NCBI RefSeq assembly: GCF_007827695.1
Contig: NZ_VITA01000022.1
Location: forward strand, 25,819 to 89,818
Length of the DNA stretch: 64,000 bases
Reading direction: 5' to 3'
Source: Sinorhizobium medicae
GTDB lineage: Bacteria > Pseudomonadota > Alphaproteobacteria > Rhizobiales > Rhizobiaceae
Shown here: piece by piece, positions 33,320 to 40,652 of the stretch
How positions within the stretch are numbered: the stretch's first letter is position 1
Layout: each line of letters opens with the position of its first letter
The notes under the pieces: generated by a model
Databases searched by the model: none
Seen by the model: only the letters and a program-made list of their open reading frames with translations
What the model was told of the DNA's origin: nothing
Program-made: the position numbers and the translations under genes

Positions 33320-35278
33320 ATGAACAGGATGTATTCGGTCCTGACCGTGAAAGCGGTCGAGGAAGAGCAGCGCGTTATCCGTGGCATCGCCACGACACCC
33401 AATCCTGACCGGGTTGATGACATCGTTGAACCCCTAGGCATCCAGTTCAAGAACCCGATGCCACTGCTGCATCAGCACGACCACACCAAGCCAGTCGGCA
33501 CGGTCACCTTCGACAGCCCGACCAAGGACGGTGTCACTTTCGAGGCGCGGCTCCCGAACATTGAGGAGGCCGGCCCACTGCGTGACCGGATCGAAACCGC
33601 TTGGGGCGAACTGAAAGCCGGCCTCGTTCGTGCCGTCTCAATTGGATTTCGCTCGCTCGAGCACGCATGGATGGATGGCGGCGGCGTCCGCTACCTCAAA
33701 ACCGAAGTGCTCGAACTCTCTCTCGTCTCCGTACCGGCCAATGCCGATGCGGTGATCTCCACCATCAAGTCGATCGACCGCCCTCTGCTCGCCGCGTCTG
33801 GCAAGGAGCCGAAGGCGGGTGATCGGCCTGTCGCTCCCGGCGCTGCGGGAAAAACCAAGCACTCAGTCAATCTCAAGATCAAGGAAAACCCAGCTATGAA
33901 GACCATTGCTGAACAGATCGCGGCGCTGGAAGCCTCTCGGCAGGCGAAGGCCGCACGCATGGCCGAAGTCATGCAGAAGTCCATGGACGAAGGCCGTTCG
34001 ACCGATCAGGCCGAGCAGGAGGAGTTCGACTCCCTCGAGCAGGAGCTCGACGCGATCGACGGCGACCTGAAGCGTCTCCGCGCTCTCGAAAAGGCTCAGG
34101 CCTTGACCGCCCGCCCGCTCGTAACCGGCCAGATCAAGACCGCTGCCGCCGGCGCCGCCGCGCGCACGGGGGCCCCGGTTGTCATCAAGGGTGAAAAGGA
34201 CGAGGCCTTCGAGGGTCAGAACTACACCCGCATGGTGATCGCCAAGACCCTGGCACGCATCGACGACATGTCGGCCGTCGGCGTAGCCCACAAGCGTTGG
34301 GGCCGGAGCAATCCGCAGCTCGTCGAAACCATCAAGGCTGCTGTCGCTGGTGGCGGTACGGAGCCGGGCGAGTGGGGTGCAGAGCTCGTTCACATCGATC
34401 GCTACACGGGCGACTTCATCGAATACCTGTATAGCCGCACCGTGTTCGACAAGCTGCCGCTGCGCGAGGTGCCTGCAAACGTCAATATCGCCGGCCAGGA
34501 CGGCGCTGCTACCGGCTACTGGGTTGGCCAGTCCAAGTCCATTCCCGTCAGCAAAGCTGACTTCATGGACGTGAACCTGACCCCGCTCAAGGTCGCCGCT
34601 TTGGCCGTGGTTTCGAAGGAGCTTCTCCGGGACTCCTCGCCATCGGCTGAAAAGCTCGTTCGCGATGCTCTGGTCGAGGCGTCGGCCCAGCGCGTCGACC
34701 AGACGTTCCTCGGAGCGGGTGCGGCGGTTGCGAACGTATCCCCGGCTGGCATCTTGAACGGCATTGTGGCCGGCACCAGCGCCGGCCCGGATATCGAAGG
34801 CGTCATTGCGGACGTGAAGGCGCTCTATGCAGGCTTCATCGCGGCGAACAATGCCGACGGCCTTCAGTTCGTCACCACGCAGTCGCTGTCGAAGGCGCTT
34901 GGGCTGATGCAGAACGTTATGGGCAACTTCGCATTCCCCGGCCTGTCGGCGAACGGCGGCGCGCTCCTCGGCGATACGCTGGTTGCCGGTGGCAACGTGG
35001 CTGCTGGCGACTTCATCCTGCTGAAGCCGTCCGACATCTACAAGATCGGCGATCGCGGCGTTGAGGTGTCTCTTTCCACCGAGGCGGCCATCCAGATGGA
35101 TGACGCTCCGAACGGTGCCAGCGACACACCGACGGCGAACACCAGCGTCGTGTCGATGTTCCAGACGGACTCGGTCGCAATCAAGGTCGTGCGCCCGCTG
35201 AACTTCGCCAAACGGCGTGCATCTGCGGTCGCCTACATCGGCGATGCCGACTACGGCACACCAGTGGTCACTCCCTAA
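33320..35278 (+). CDS. Fused HK97-type prohead protease and major capsid protein
   Basis: A 652-residue fusion. Residues 1-160 are an HK97-type serine protease (RGIATTPNPDRVDDIVEP, HDHTKPVGTV with the catalytic His, VRAVSIGFRSLE with the Ser). Residues 193-265 are a charged coiled-coil delta/scaffold region (AEQIAALEASRQAKAARMAE). Residues from about 275 on are the HK97-fold capsid (VHIDRYTGDFIEYLYSRTVF, LRDSSPSAEKLVRDALVEAS, AIQMDDAPNGAS). An ATG at 33896 (M193), with AAGGA 10 nt upstream, could give a free capsid precursor. A small hairpin follows the gene. Confidence 0.92.
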   Translation: MNRMYSVLTVKAVEEEQRVIRGIATTPNPDRVDDIVEPLGIQFKNPMPLLHQHDHTKPVGTVTFDSPTKDGVTFEARLPNIEEAGPLRDRIETAWGELKAGLVRAVSIGFRSLEHAWMDGGGVRYLKTEVLELSLVSVPANADAVISTIKSIDRPLLAASGKEPKAGDRPVAPGAAGKTKHSVNLKIKENPAMKTIAEQIAALEASRQAKAARMAEVMQKSMDEGRSTDQAEQEEFDSLEQELDAIDGDLKRLRALEKAQALTARPLVTGQIKTAAAGAAARTGAPVVIKGEKDEAFEGQNYTRMVIAKTLARIDDMSAVGVAHKRWGRSNPQLVETIKAAVAGGGTEPGEWGAELVHIDRYTGDFIEYLYSRTVFDKLPLREVPANVNIAGQDGAATGYWVGQSKSIPVSKADFMDVNLTPLKVAALAVVSKELLRDSSPSAEKLVRDALVEASAQRVDQTFLGAGAAVANVSPAGILNGIVAGTSAGPDIEGVIADVKALYAGFIAANNADGLQFVTTQSLSKALGLMQNVMGNFAFPGLSANGGALLGDTLVAGGNVAAGDFILLKPSDIYKIGDRGVEVSLSTEAAIQMDDAPNGASDTPTANTSVVSMFQTDSVAIKVVRPLNFAKRRASAVAYIGDADYGTPVVTP

Positions 35279-35285
35279 TCGAGAC

Positions 35286-35313
35286 GGAGGCGGGGTTTTC
35301 TAACTCCGCCTCC
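35286..35313 (+). terminator. Hairpin after the capsid gene
   Basis: GGAGGCGG (35286-35293) pairs with CCGCCTCC (35306-35313) across a 12-nt loop. No T-run follows. Such hairpins after capsid genes stabilise the transcript or partly terminate it. Confidence 0.6.
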
Positions 35314-35334
35314 TCATTCCTGTGGAGATGAATG

Positions 35335-35592
35335 ATGAAGCTGATTGCTTGCCGCCATCTGACTTATGGAACGCGCCGCCTCCTTCCCGGCGAGGTGTTC
35401 GAAGCGTCGGACCGCAATGCCCGCGTACTGATCGCGGTCAATAAGGCGAAGACTGCGCAACCGGATGCCGGTGGTCACGATCTTCCGGCTCTCCGCAAGG
35501 AATATCAGGAAGTTTCTGGCAAGCGGCCTTTCAACGGCTGGGATGCAGAAACACTCCGATCGAAGATCGCAGAGGCAAAGGACGCCAACTGA
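35335..35592 (+). CDS. Small phage head-region protein
   Basis: An 85-residue protein (CRHLTYGTRRLLPGEVFEAS, then KEYQEVSGKRPFNGWDAETL) lying between capsid and portal. The C-terminal half resembles short helical motifs of phage head or decoration-type proteins, but no family is certain. GGAG is 7 nt before the ATG at 35335, and another ATG is at 35332. Its stop overlaps the portal start. Confidence 0.65.
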   Translation: MKLIACRHLTYGTRRLLPGEVFEASDRNARVLIAVNKAKTAQPDAGGHDLPALRKEYQEVSGKRPFNGWDAETLRSKIAEAKDAN

Positions 35593-36971
35593 TGCGCCTT
35601 TTCGGGTTCAATATCTCCCGCGTAAAGTCGGTTGAGAAGGCGCTGTCGCCTGTCGCGCAGAGCGGCCGCGGATGGTGGCCTATCCTCGAAAGCTATCCAG
35701 GTGCATGGCAGCAGAACGTCGAAGTCCGCTATGACTCCGTTCTGTCCAATCATGCCGACTTCGCCTGCCGGACACTGATCGCTTCCGACATTGCCAAGCT
35801 GCCCATTAAGCTGGTGGCGAAGGACCGTGACGGGATCTGGAGCGAGACGAGCAATCCGGCTTATTCGCCCGTCCTGCGCAAGCCGAACCATTACCAGAAC
35901 AGAATCCAGTTCATGGAGAGCTGGGTTCTGTCCAAGCTGCAGCGCGGCAACACCTATGTGCTGAAGCAGCGCGACGCCCGCGGCGTGGTCGCCAAGCTGT
36001 ACGTGCTCGACCCGAACCTTGTGACCCCGCTGGTTTCCGATAGCGGAGATGTGTTCTACCAGCTCAATGCCGACAATCTCGTCGGGCTGCCACAAGGCGT
36101 TACCGTCCCGGCTTCCGAAATCATCCACGACCGGTTCAATTGCTTCTTCCATCCGCTGGTAGGCCTCTCTCCGATCTTCGCCGGCGGCCTTGCCGCGATG
36201 CAGGGTCTGGCGGTTCAAAACGACAGCACCTTGTTCTTCCAGAACGGCGCAAGGCCTGGCGGCGCGCTTACGGCACCAGGTGCCATCACTGACGAAACTG
36301 CGGCCCGCCTCAAGGAATATTGGGACACCAATTTCTCGGGCAAGAACTCCGGTAAGGTCGCGGTGCTCGGCGATGGCCTGAAGTATGAGGCCATGAGGGC
36401 GAAGGCGACGGACTCGCAGCTCATCGAGCAGCTGAAGTGGTCTGCCGAGGTCATCTGCTCCACCTATCATGTCCCACCTTACAAGATCGGCGTAGCTCCC
36501 GCTCCCGCTCTCAACAACATCCAAAGCCTGAACATCGAATATTACTCGCAGTGCCTGCAGGTGCTGATCGAGGCGATCGAGCTTTGCCTTGATGAAGGCT
36601 TGGAGATGAGAGAGGGCATCGGCACCGAACTGGACACCGATAATCTGCTCCGCATGGACAGCGTGACGCAGATGGAGGTTCTGGAGAGGGCCAAGAGCGT
36701 CATGACACTCGACGAGCGCCGGAAGCGGCTCGACCTCAAGGGCGTCAACGGCGGCGCTACGATCTACCTGCAGCAGCAGGATCACTCGATCGAGGCCATC
36801 GCTGCACGCGACAAGCTGCTGATCCAACAGGCCAACAATCCGACGCCGGCACCGGCGCCTGACCCCGTCCCCACCCCTTCGCCCGACGAAGAAGCGAAGC
36901 GACAGGAAGTGGAGCAGCGCGCGTTCGTCGCCGAGGTGGCGCTATCATTTCAGAAAGGCATCGCGGCATGA
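35592..36971 (+). CDS. Phage portal protein (HK97 type)
   Basis: A 459-residue portal. Recognised parts: the N-terminal VRYDSVLSNHADFACRTLIA, a stem-like LPIKLVAKDRDG, LRKPNHYQNRIQFMESWVLS, QRGNTYVLKQRDARG, IIHDRFNCFFHPLVGLSPIF, and the HVPPYKIGVA / NNIQSLNIEYYSQCLQVLIE region. It forms the dodecameric entrance for DNA. The Pro-rich C-terminus (PTPAPAPDPVPTPSP) is a linker. It is unusual in lying downstream of the capsid gene. Confidence 0.93.
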   Translation: MRLFGFNISRVKSVEKALSPVAQSGRGWWPILESYPGAWQQNVEVRYDSVLSNHADFACRTLIASDIAKLPIKLVAKDRDGIWSETSNPAYSPVLRKPNHYQNRIQFMESWVLSKLQRGNTYVLKQRDARGVVAKLYVLDPNLVTPLVSDSGDVFYQLNADNLVGLPQGVTVPASEIIHDRFNCFFHPLVGLSPIFAGGLAAMQGLAVQNDSTLFFQNGARPGGALTAPGAITDETAARLKEYWDTNFSGKNSGKVAVLGDGLKYEAMRAKATDSQLIEQLKWSAEVICSTYHVPPYKIGVAPAPALNNIQSLNIEYYSQCLQVLIEAIELCLDEGLEMREGIGTELDTDNLLRMDSVTQMEVLERAKSVMTLDERRKRLDLKGVNGGATIYLQQQDHSIEAIAARDKLLIQQANNPTPAPAPDPVPTPSPDEEAKRQEVEQRAFVAEVALSFQKGIAA

Positions 36972-37549
36972 TTGACGCTAAGGCTTTTGGCCTCGAACTG
37001 GCCGCGATCGTCAAGGCGCAACTTGACCCTATGGCGGCTCGGATCGCCGAGCTGGAGAAGCGTCTGGCAGAAGCCGAGGGCCGGCCGGCACCGGTCAGCG
37101 TGGCGGGCGCGCTCATCGATCGCACCGGCTCCCTCGTCCTCACCATGTCGGACGGTTCTACGAAGAGCATCGGCCCAGTCGTGGGCGAGGATGGAGATCC
37201 TGGTAACGATGGTCTCGGCTTCGATGACCTTGACGTCGCCTATGACGGCGAAAAGACGATCACCCTGAAATTCACACAGGGCGAACGCGTCAAGGAATTC
37301 GCCTTCACCATGCCGGTAGTGATCGACCGCGGCGTCTATCGTGATGGCAGCGAATACAAGGCTGGTGACGGCGTCACCTGGGGCGGCAGCTTCTGGATTG
37401 CTCAGAAGGACACCAGCGCAAAGCCCGACGCCGGCGACGACTGGCGCCTGTCGGTCAAACGCGGCCGCGACGGCAAGAACGGAACCGTTAAGGAGGCGCC
37501 GGCAGCCCAGCCAGTGCGCGTCGGCGTTCCAACGCCAAAGGAGGCCTGA
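36968..37549 (+). CDS. Head-region protein with chitin-binding-like C-terminus
   Basis: A 193-residue protein. A helical coil (IAELEKRLAEAEG) is followed by a beta-rich middle, GEDGDPGNDGLGFDD (collagen-like turn), and a C-terminal module YRDGSEYKAGDGVTWGGSFW, IAQKDTSAKP that matches the carbohydrate-binding CBM5/12 pattern (aromatic WGGSFWIAQ). It overlaps the portal gene by 4 bp. It could be a head decoration or a surface-binding protein. The latter is inference. Confidence 0.75.
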   Translation: MIDAKAFGLELAAIVKAQLDPMAARIAELEKRLAEAEGRPAPVSVAGALIDRTGSLVLTMSDGSTKSIGPVVGEDGDPGNDGLGFDDLDVAYDGEKTITLKFTQGERVKEFAFTMPVVIDRGVYRDGSEYKAGDGVTWGGSFWIAQKDTSAKPDAGDDWRLSVKRGRDGKNGTVKEAPAAQPVRVGVPTPKEA

Positions 37550-37550
37550 C

Positions 37551-37865
37551 GTGGCCCTCGTCACACTGGAGCAAGTGAACCTCGCCCTGCGCCTCGATCT
37601 GGTCGAGAACGACGAGCGCATCCCGGACATCAATTTGAAGATCAAGCAGGCCGAGGCCGCGGTGATCGATTACCTCAAGAAGCCGGATCACGGTTGGACC
37701 GAATCAACCGTCCCCGGCCAAGTCTCGGCTGCCATCCTCATCGTCATTCAAAGCCTGCTCGACGAGGCCGACACCGGCGCCATGCTCGTGGGGCTCGGTA
37801 CCGGCGACCCGAAAAGCCCCGTCGTCGCGCTGCTCTATCGGCTCCGCGATCCCGCACTTGCATGA
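37551..37865 (+). CDS. Head-tail connector protein (gp6-like)
   Basis: A 104-residue protein (LEQVNLALRLDLVENDERIP, KIKQAEAAVIDYLKKPDHGW) with the helical pattern of HK97 gp6-type adaptors that sit under the portal. The start is GTG 37551 with AAAGGAGG 7 nt upstream. Confidence 0.85.
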   Translation: MALVTLEQVNLALRLDLVENDERIPDINLKIKQAEAAVIDYLKKPDHGWTESTVPGQVSAAILIVIQSLLDEADTGAMLVGLGTGDPKSPVVALLYRLRDPALA

Positions 37866-37876
37866 AGGAGGTCACC

Positions 37877-38053
37877 ATGGCCCGCGTACGCTTCACCGCT
37901 GACTATGACTACAAGCCCACCAGACAGTGCACGATCGGCTACAAGGCCGGAATGGAACTGACGGTGAAGCGCGATTGCGCCGAAAAGGCCATCGCCGCCG
38001 GCAAGGCGGAGGAGATCGAGCCCGCCGGGAGGGCGACCGGTGGCAGCGAGTAA
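37877..38053 (+). CDS. Small phage protein, unknown
   Basis: A 58-residue protein (FTADYDYKPTRQCTIGYKAG, CAEKAIAAGKAEEIEPA). AAGGAGGTCACC precedes the ATG, a near-perfect ribosome site. It ends inside the start of the head-closure gene. Similar small basic proteins occur in this position in GTA-like phages, but I cannot name a function. Confidence 0.65.
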   Translation: MARVRFTADYDYKPTRQCTIGYKAGMELTVKRDCAEKAIAAGKAEEIEPAGRATGGSE

Positions 38054-38390
38054 GCCGACAGCCGGCCGCCTCCAGCACCGTGTCGCGTTCGACGAGCGTG
38101 AGACGGTCGACGATGGCGCCGGGAACAAGCGAGGCGTGTTTCAGGAAAAGTTCAAGCGGTGGGCGGAGTTCCGCCATCGCGGAGGCTCGGAAACCGTCAT
38201 AGCGGCTCGCCTTGAAGGGCAGAACATTCTCGGCGTCTACGTGCGCTCGGACGCACAATCGCGCCAGATTGGCTCAGACTGGCAAATGCGCGACCTCCGA
38301 ACCGGCACGGTCTACGCCATCAACATCGTTGATGCGGTTTCAGATCGCTACTGGGTTTACATCCAGGTGCGCAGCGGCGTGGCTCCCTGA
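38040..38390 (+). CDS. Head closure / head-tail adaptor protein
   Basis: A 116-residue protein beginning at GTG 38040. The pattern GRLQHRVAFDERETVDDGAG, FKRWAEFRHRGGSETVIAAR, then SDWQMRDLRTGTVYAI fits the SPP1 gp16/HK97 gp7-like head closure family. It overlaps its neighbours on both sides. Confidence 0.85.
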   Translation: MAASKPTAGRLQHRVAFDERETVDDGAGNKRGVFQEKFKRWAEFRHRGGSETVIAARLEGQNILGVYVRSDAQSRQIGSDWQMRDLRTGTVYAINIVDAVSDRYWVYIQVRSGVAP

Positions 38391-38896
38391 TGAAAGTCAA
38401 AAGCAAGATCCTCGGCCGGGAGAAGCTCATGCGGCTGCTGCGCGATGTGGTTCCGGAGGCCGAAAAGGAGTTGGCGAAAGAGCAGCTCGACGCTGCGAAA
38501 TCGCTCGCCGGCAAGATCCGGAACCGTGCACCAGGCTCGGGCCGGTACCGGGGAAGCATAGAAGGCGACAAGCTGGCGAACCGACCAAAGGAACGCGCGC
38601 TCGGGCGAGGCCTCAAAAACGAGACCAAGGACCCAAATGCGACCGGCGTCTTCGCTGACTGGCGCTGGCGGTTCATTGAATTCGGAACCCGGCAGCACGT
38701 CATCGAGCCGAAGACCGGAGAGTATTTGGTCATTCGCGGTGCCGACGGCCGTGTGACCTACACGAAGCAGGTGAAACACCCGGGCGCAACGAAGCACCCG
38801 CACATCTTCCCGACATACCGCCAGGAGCGGCCAAAAATCCGCCGCAAGATGGCGGCGGCCGTTCGCAAGGCCGTCAAGAAGGTCAAGAGCAAGTAA
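38390..38896 (+). CDS. HK97 gp10-like tail completion protein
   Basis: A 168-residue basic protein. The motifs ILGREKLMRLLRDVVPEAEK, WRWRFIEFGTRQHVIEPKTG and HPGATKHPHIFPTYRQERPK fit the HK97-gp10/minor tail family that links the connector to the tail tube. Confidence 0.88.
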   Translation: MKVKSKILGREKLMRLLRDVVPEAEKELAKEQLDAAKSLAGKIRNRAPGSGRYRGSIEGDKLANRPKERALGRGLKNETKDPNATGVFADWRWRFIEFGTRQHVIEPKTGEYLVIRGADGRVTYTKQVKHPGATKHPHIFPTYRQERPKIRRKMAAAVRKAVKKVKSK

Positions 38897-39306
38897 TGGC
38901 TTCTCCATCGTACGAGCTTCAGGTCGCGATCGTCTCGCGCCTCAAGGCGACGGCTGCCGTCACGGCGCTGATCGGTCAACGCGTCTATGACAGCGTGCCG
39001 CCGGATGCAGCTTTTCCCTACGTGACCGTAGGTGAAGGTGATGAGACCAGCGATGACGTCGATTGCGTCACCGGGTTCGAGATCGCGCTCGACGTTGACG
39101 TTTGGTCACGCGCCGTCGGTTTCCCCGAGGCCAAGCAGATCAGCGATACGGTTCGAAGAGCGTTGCTCGACCCCGAGCTGACGCTGCCGGCCAATGCTCT
39201 CGTCTATTTCCGCCACCGCCAGACGCGGTTCATCCGCGATCCTGACGGTTCATCCCATGCCGTGTTGAGCTTCGAAGCCTTCGCGGAACAGCCTAACAGC
39301 CAATAG
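38896..39306 (+). CDS. DUF3168 tail-completion protein
   Basis: A 136-residue protein with the DUF3168 pattern (AVTALIGQRVYDSVPPDAAF, PYVTVGEGDETSDDVDC, ALDVDVWSRAVGFPEAKQIS). It is the lambda gpU-like tail terminator that caps the tube. It starts in the stop of the gp10-like gene. Confidence 0.9.
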   Translation: MASPSYELQVAIVSRLKATAAVTALIGQRVYDSVPPDAAFPYVTVGEGDETSDDVDCVTGFEIALDVDVWSRAVGFPEAKQISDTVRRALLDPELTLPANALVYFRHRQTRFIRDPDGSSHAVLSFEAFAEQPNSQ

Positions 39307-39315
39307 GAGAAACCC

Positions 39316-39765
39316 ATGGCCGAGCCGACTACAATCCGCGGGGGCAAGGTCCGAGTGATGCTCGGCAATGATGCTGTCCCAATCGTTTACACCGCCCCCT
39401 GCGGCTTCAACCAGCGCAACGTGACCATCAACAAGGGTCTCGAAGAGGTCAACCTTCCCGATTGCCTAGATCCCGACGCAGTGAACTGGGTAGGCCGCGA
39501 TGCCGTGTCCCTCTCGATGTCCATCGGTGGCGAGGGCGTGCTGTCCGAGGAGAGCGTCGAGACTTGGCTGGATGCGGCCGAGGACGTCGAATCCGTACCG
39601 GTGAAGGTTGAATGGGAGTTCCCCACCAAGACCATCACCTGGACCGGCAAGGCGCACGTCGAGAGCTTCGAAGCCGGCGCTCAAGACGGCCGTCGCGTTA
39701 CCGGCAACGTGTCCCTGCAGAGCGACGGCAAAATGACCCGTGTGGTCACCCCGGCGGCTCCGTAA
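39316..39765 (+). CDS. Major tail tube protein
   Basis: A 149-residue mostly beta protein (TTIRGGKVRVMLGNDAVPIV, DCLDPDAVNWVGRDAVSLSM, EDVESVPVKVEWEFPTKTIT) of the GTA/siphovirus tail tube type. GGAGAAACCC precedes the ATG. Confidence 0.88.
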   Translation: MAEPTTIRGGKVRVMLGNDAVPIVYTAPCGFNQRNVTINKGLEEVNLPDCLDPDAVNWVGRDAVSLSMSIGGEGVLSEESVETWLDAAEDVESVPVKVEWEFPTKTITWTGKAHVESFEAGAQDGRRVTGNVSLQSDGKMTRVVTPAAP

Positions 39766-40169
39766 TGAGCAGAGACGGATCCTGTGAGCTGCCCTTCAAT
39801 GGGCAGCGAACCATCTTCAAGCTCGCCTGGCGCGAACTGATGAAGATCCAGGAGGCCTGCGATGCCGGGCCTTACGTGGTGCTCGACCGGCTCGTGTCCG
39901 GCCGCTGGCGGCTTCAGGATATCTCCGAGGTCATCAAGTGGGGGCTGATCGGCGGCGGCATGCCTCAGGGCGACGCCCTCAAGCTCGTCGAGAATGAAGT
40001 CGAGGGTCGGCCGCCTGTCGAAAACCTCGCGATCGCTCAGCAGGTCCTTGGTGCCGGTGTCGTCGGCGCTCCGGAGGAAGAAGTCGGAAAAAAATCCGCG
40101 GCGGTAAAGCAGAAGACCCGCTCCCGAACGGGAAAATCCGCTTTGCCGCCATCATCGGAAACGGCATAG
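39765..40169 (+). CDS. Tail assembly chaperone, short form (G-like, GTA family)
   Basis: A 134-residue chaperone of the gene-transfer-agent family type (CELPFNGQRTIFKLAWRELM, EACDAGPYVVLDRLVSGRW, SEVIKWGLIGGGMPQGDALK). It would coat the tape measure protein during tail assembly. It starts in the stop of the tube gene. Near its end it carries AAA AAA in frame as part of a slippery heptamer at 40088-40094. Ribosomes that do not slip continue to the TAG at 40167-40169. Confidence 0.85.
   Translation: MSRDGSCELPFNGQRTIFKLAWRELMKIQEACDAGPYVVLDRLVSGRWRLQDISEVIKWGLIGGGMPQGDALKLVENEVEGRPPVENLAIAQQVLGAGVVGAPEEEVGKKSAAVKQKTRSRTGKSALPPSSETA
40088..40094 (+). promoter_or_regulatory. Slippery heptamer A AAA AAA for -1 frameshift in tail chaperone
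   Basis: The short chaperone frame reads GGA AAA AAA TCC. Slipping back one base on A AAA AAA gives IRGGKAEDPLPNGKIRFAAI and then runs in frame into the ORF at 40172-40321. The fused product (39765-40321) would be the GT-like long chaperone. This is the classic lambda G/GT device. Confidence 0.82.
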
Positions 40170-40171
40170 CG

Positions 40172-40321
40172 ATGAGCCTGTCGCCGCAAGAGGTGATGAG
40201 CCTATCGGTGTTCGAGTACCTCGCCGCGCTGGATGCCTTGTGCAACGATCCGGAAGGCAACAGGAAGCTGACCGAGAGCGAGAAGGACGATCTCTGGGAG
40301 TGGCTGGAGGCTAGAGGCTAG
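40172..40321 (+). CDS. Tail assembly chaperone, T-domain (made by frameshift)
   Basis: 49 residues from the ATG at 40172 (MSLSPQEVMSLSVFEYLAAL, then DALCNDPEGNRKLTES). Its frame is open upstream to the slippery site at 40094, so it is most likely the T-part of a GT fusion and not an independent protein. No strong ribosome site is seen before its own ATG. Confidence 0.75.
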   Translation: MSLSPQEVMSLSVFEYLAALDALCNDPEGNRKLTESEKDDLWEWLEARG

Positions 40322-40641
40322 AATATTCCGGAGCGATCGAGCTGATGCCGCCAACCGGAATCTAGCCTTCCCAGATCATCGCATTCATTTAGTGCCTTGA
40401 GATGAACGGAGGTCTTTGGAGGATCTCCGATTTTCTCTGGGAGGGTTTCCTGGGCCATCCGAATACAAGCCTCAGGAGTGATCCTTTCCAGCCGCAGACG
40501 CTCGGCGGCTACCTTGTCGGCCTGCGCTTGAGCAGCAGCTTGCACTTGCGCGGTACGGTACTCTTTCCACCCAAAATAGCCACCGCCAGCAACAACGACG
40601 ACGCAAGCCGCTGCGATCAGCGCCTTCAACCAACCTTCCAT
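40318..40641 (-). CDS. Reversed small membrane-anchored protein inside the tail module
   Basis: A 107-residue protein on the minus strand between chaperone and tape measure. The N-terminus has one membrane helix (WLKALIAAACVVVVAGGGYF), followed by a charged Gln/Ala-rich helix (AQVQAAAQAQADKVAAERLR) and a periplasmic Cys-containing tail. The ATG at 40641 has GGAGGGG upstream. The stop codons of this gene and the chaperone share the palindrome CTAG at 40318-40321. It is a likely moron expressed from the prophage. Confidence 0.65.
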   Translation of the reverse strand: MEGWLKALIAAACVVVVAGGGYFGWKEYRTAQVQAAAQAQADKVAAERLRLERITPEACIRMAQETLPEKIGDPPKTSVHLKALNECDDLGRLDSGWRHQLDRSGIF

Positions 40642-40652
40642 AGGACCCCTCC

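Noticed and set aside
35505..36827. 440-residue minus-strand open frame
   Set aside because: It is opposite the portal gene and has no recognisable features.
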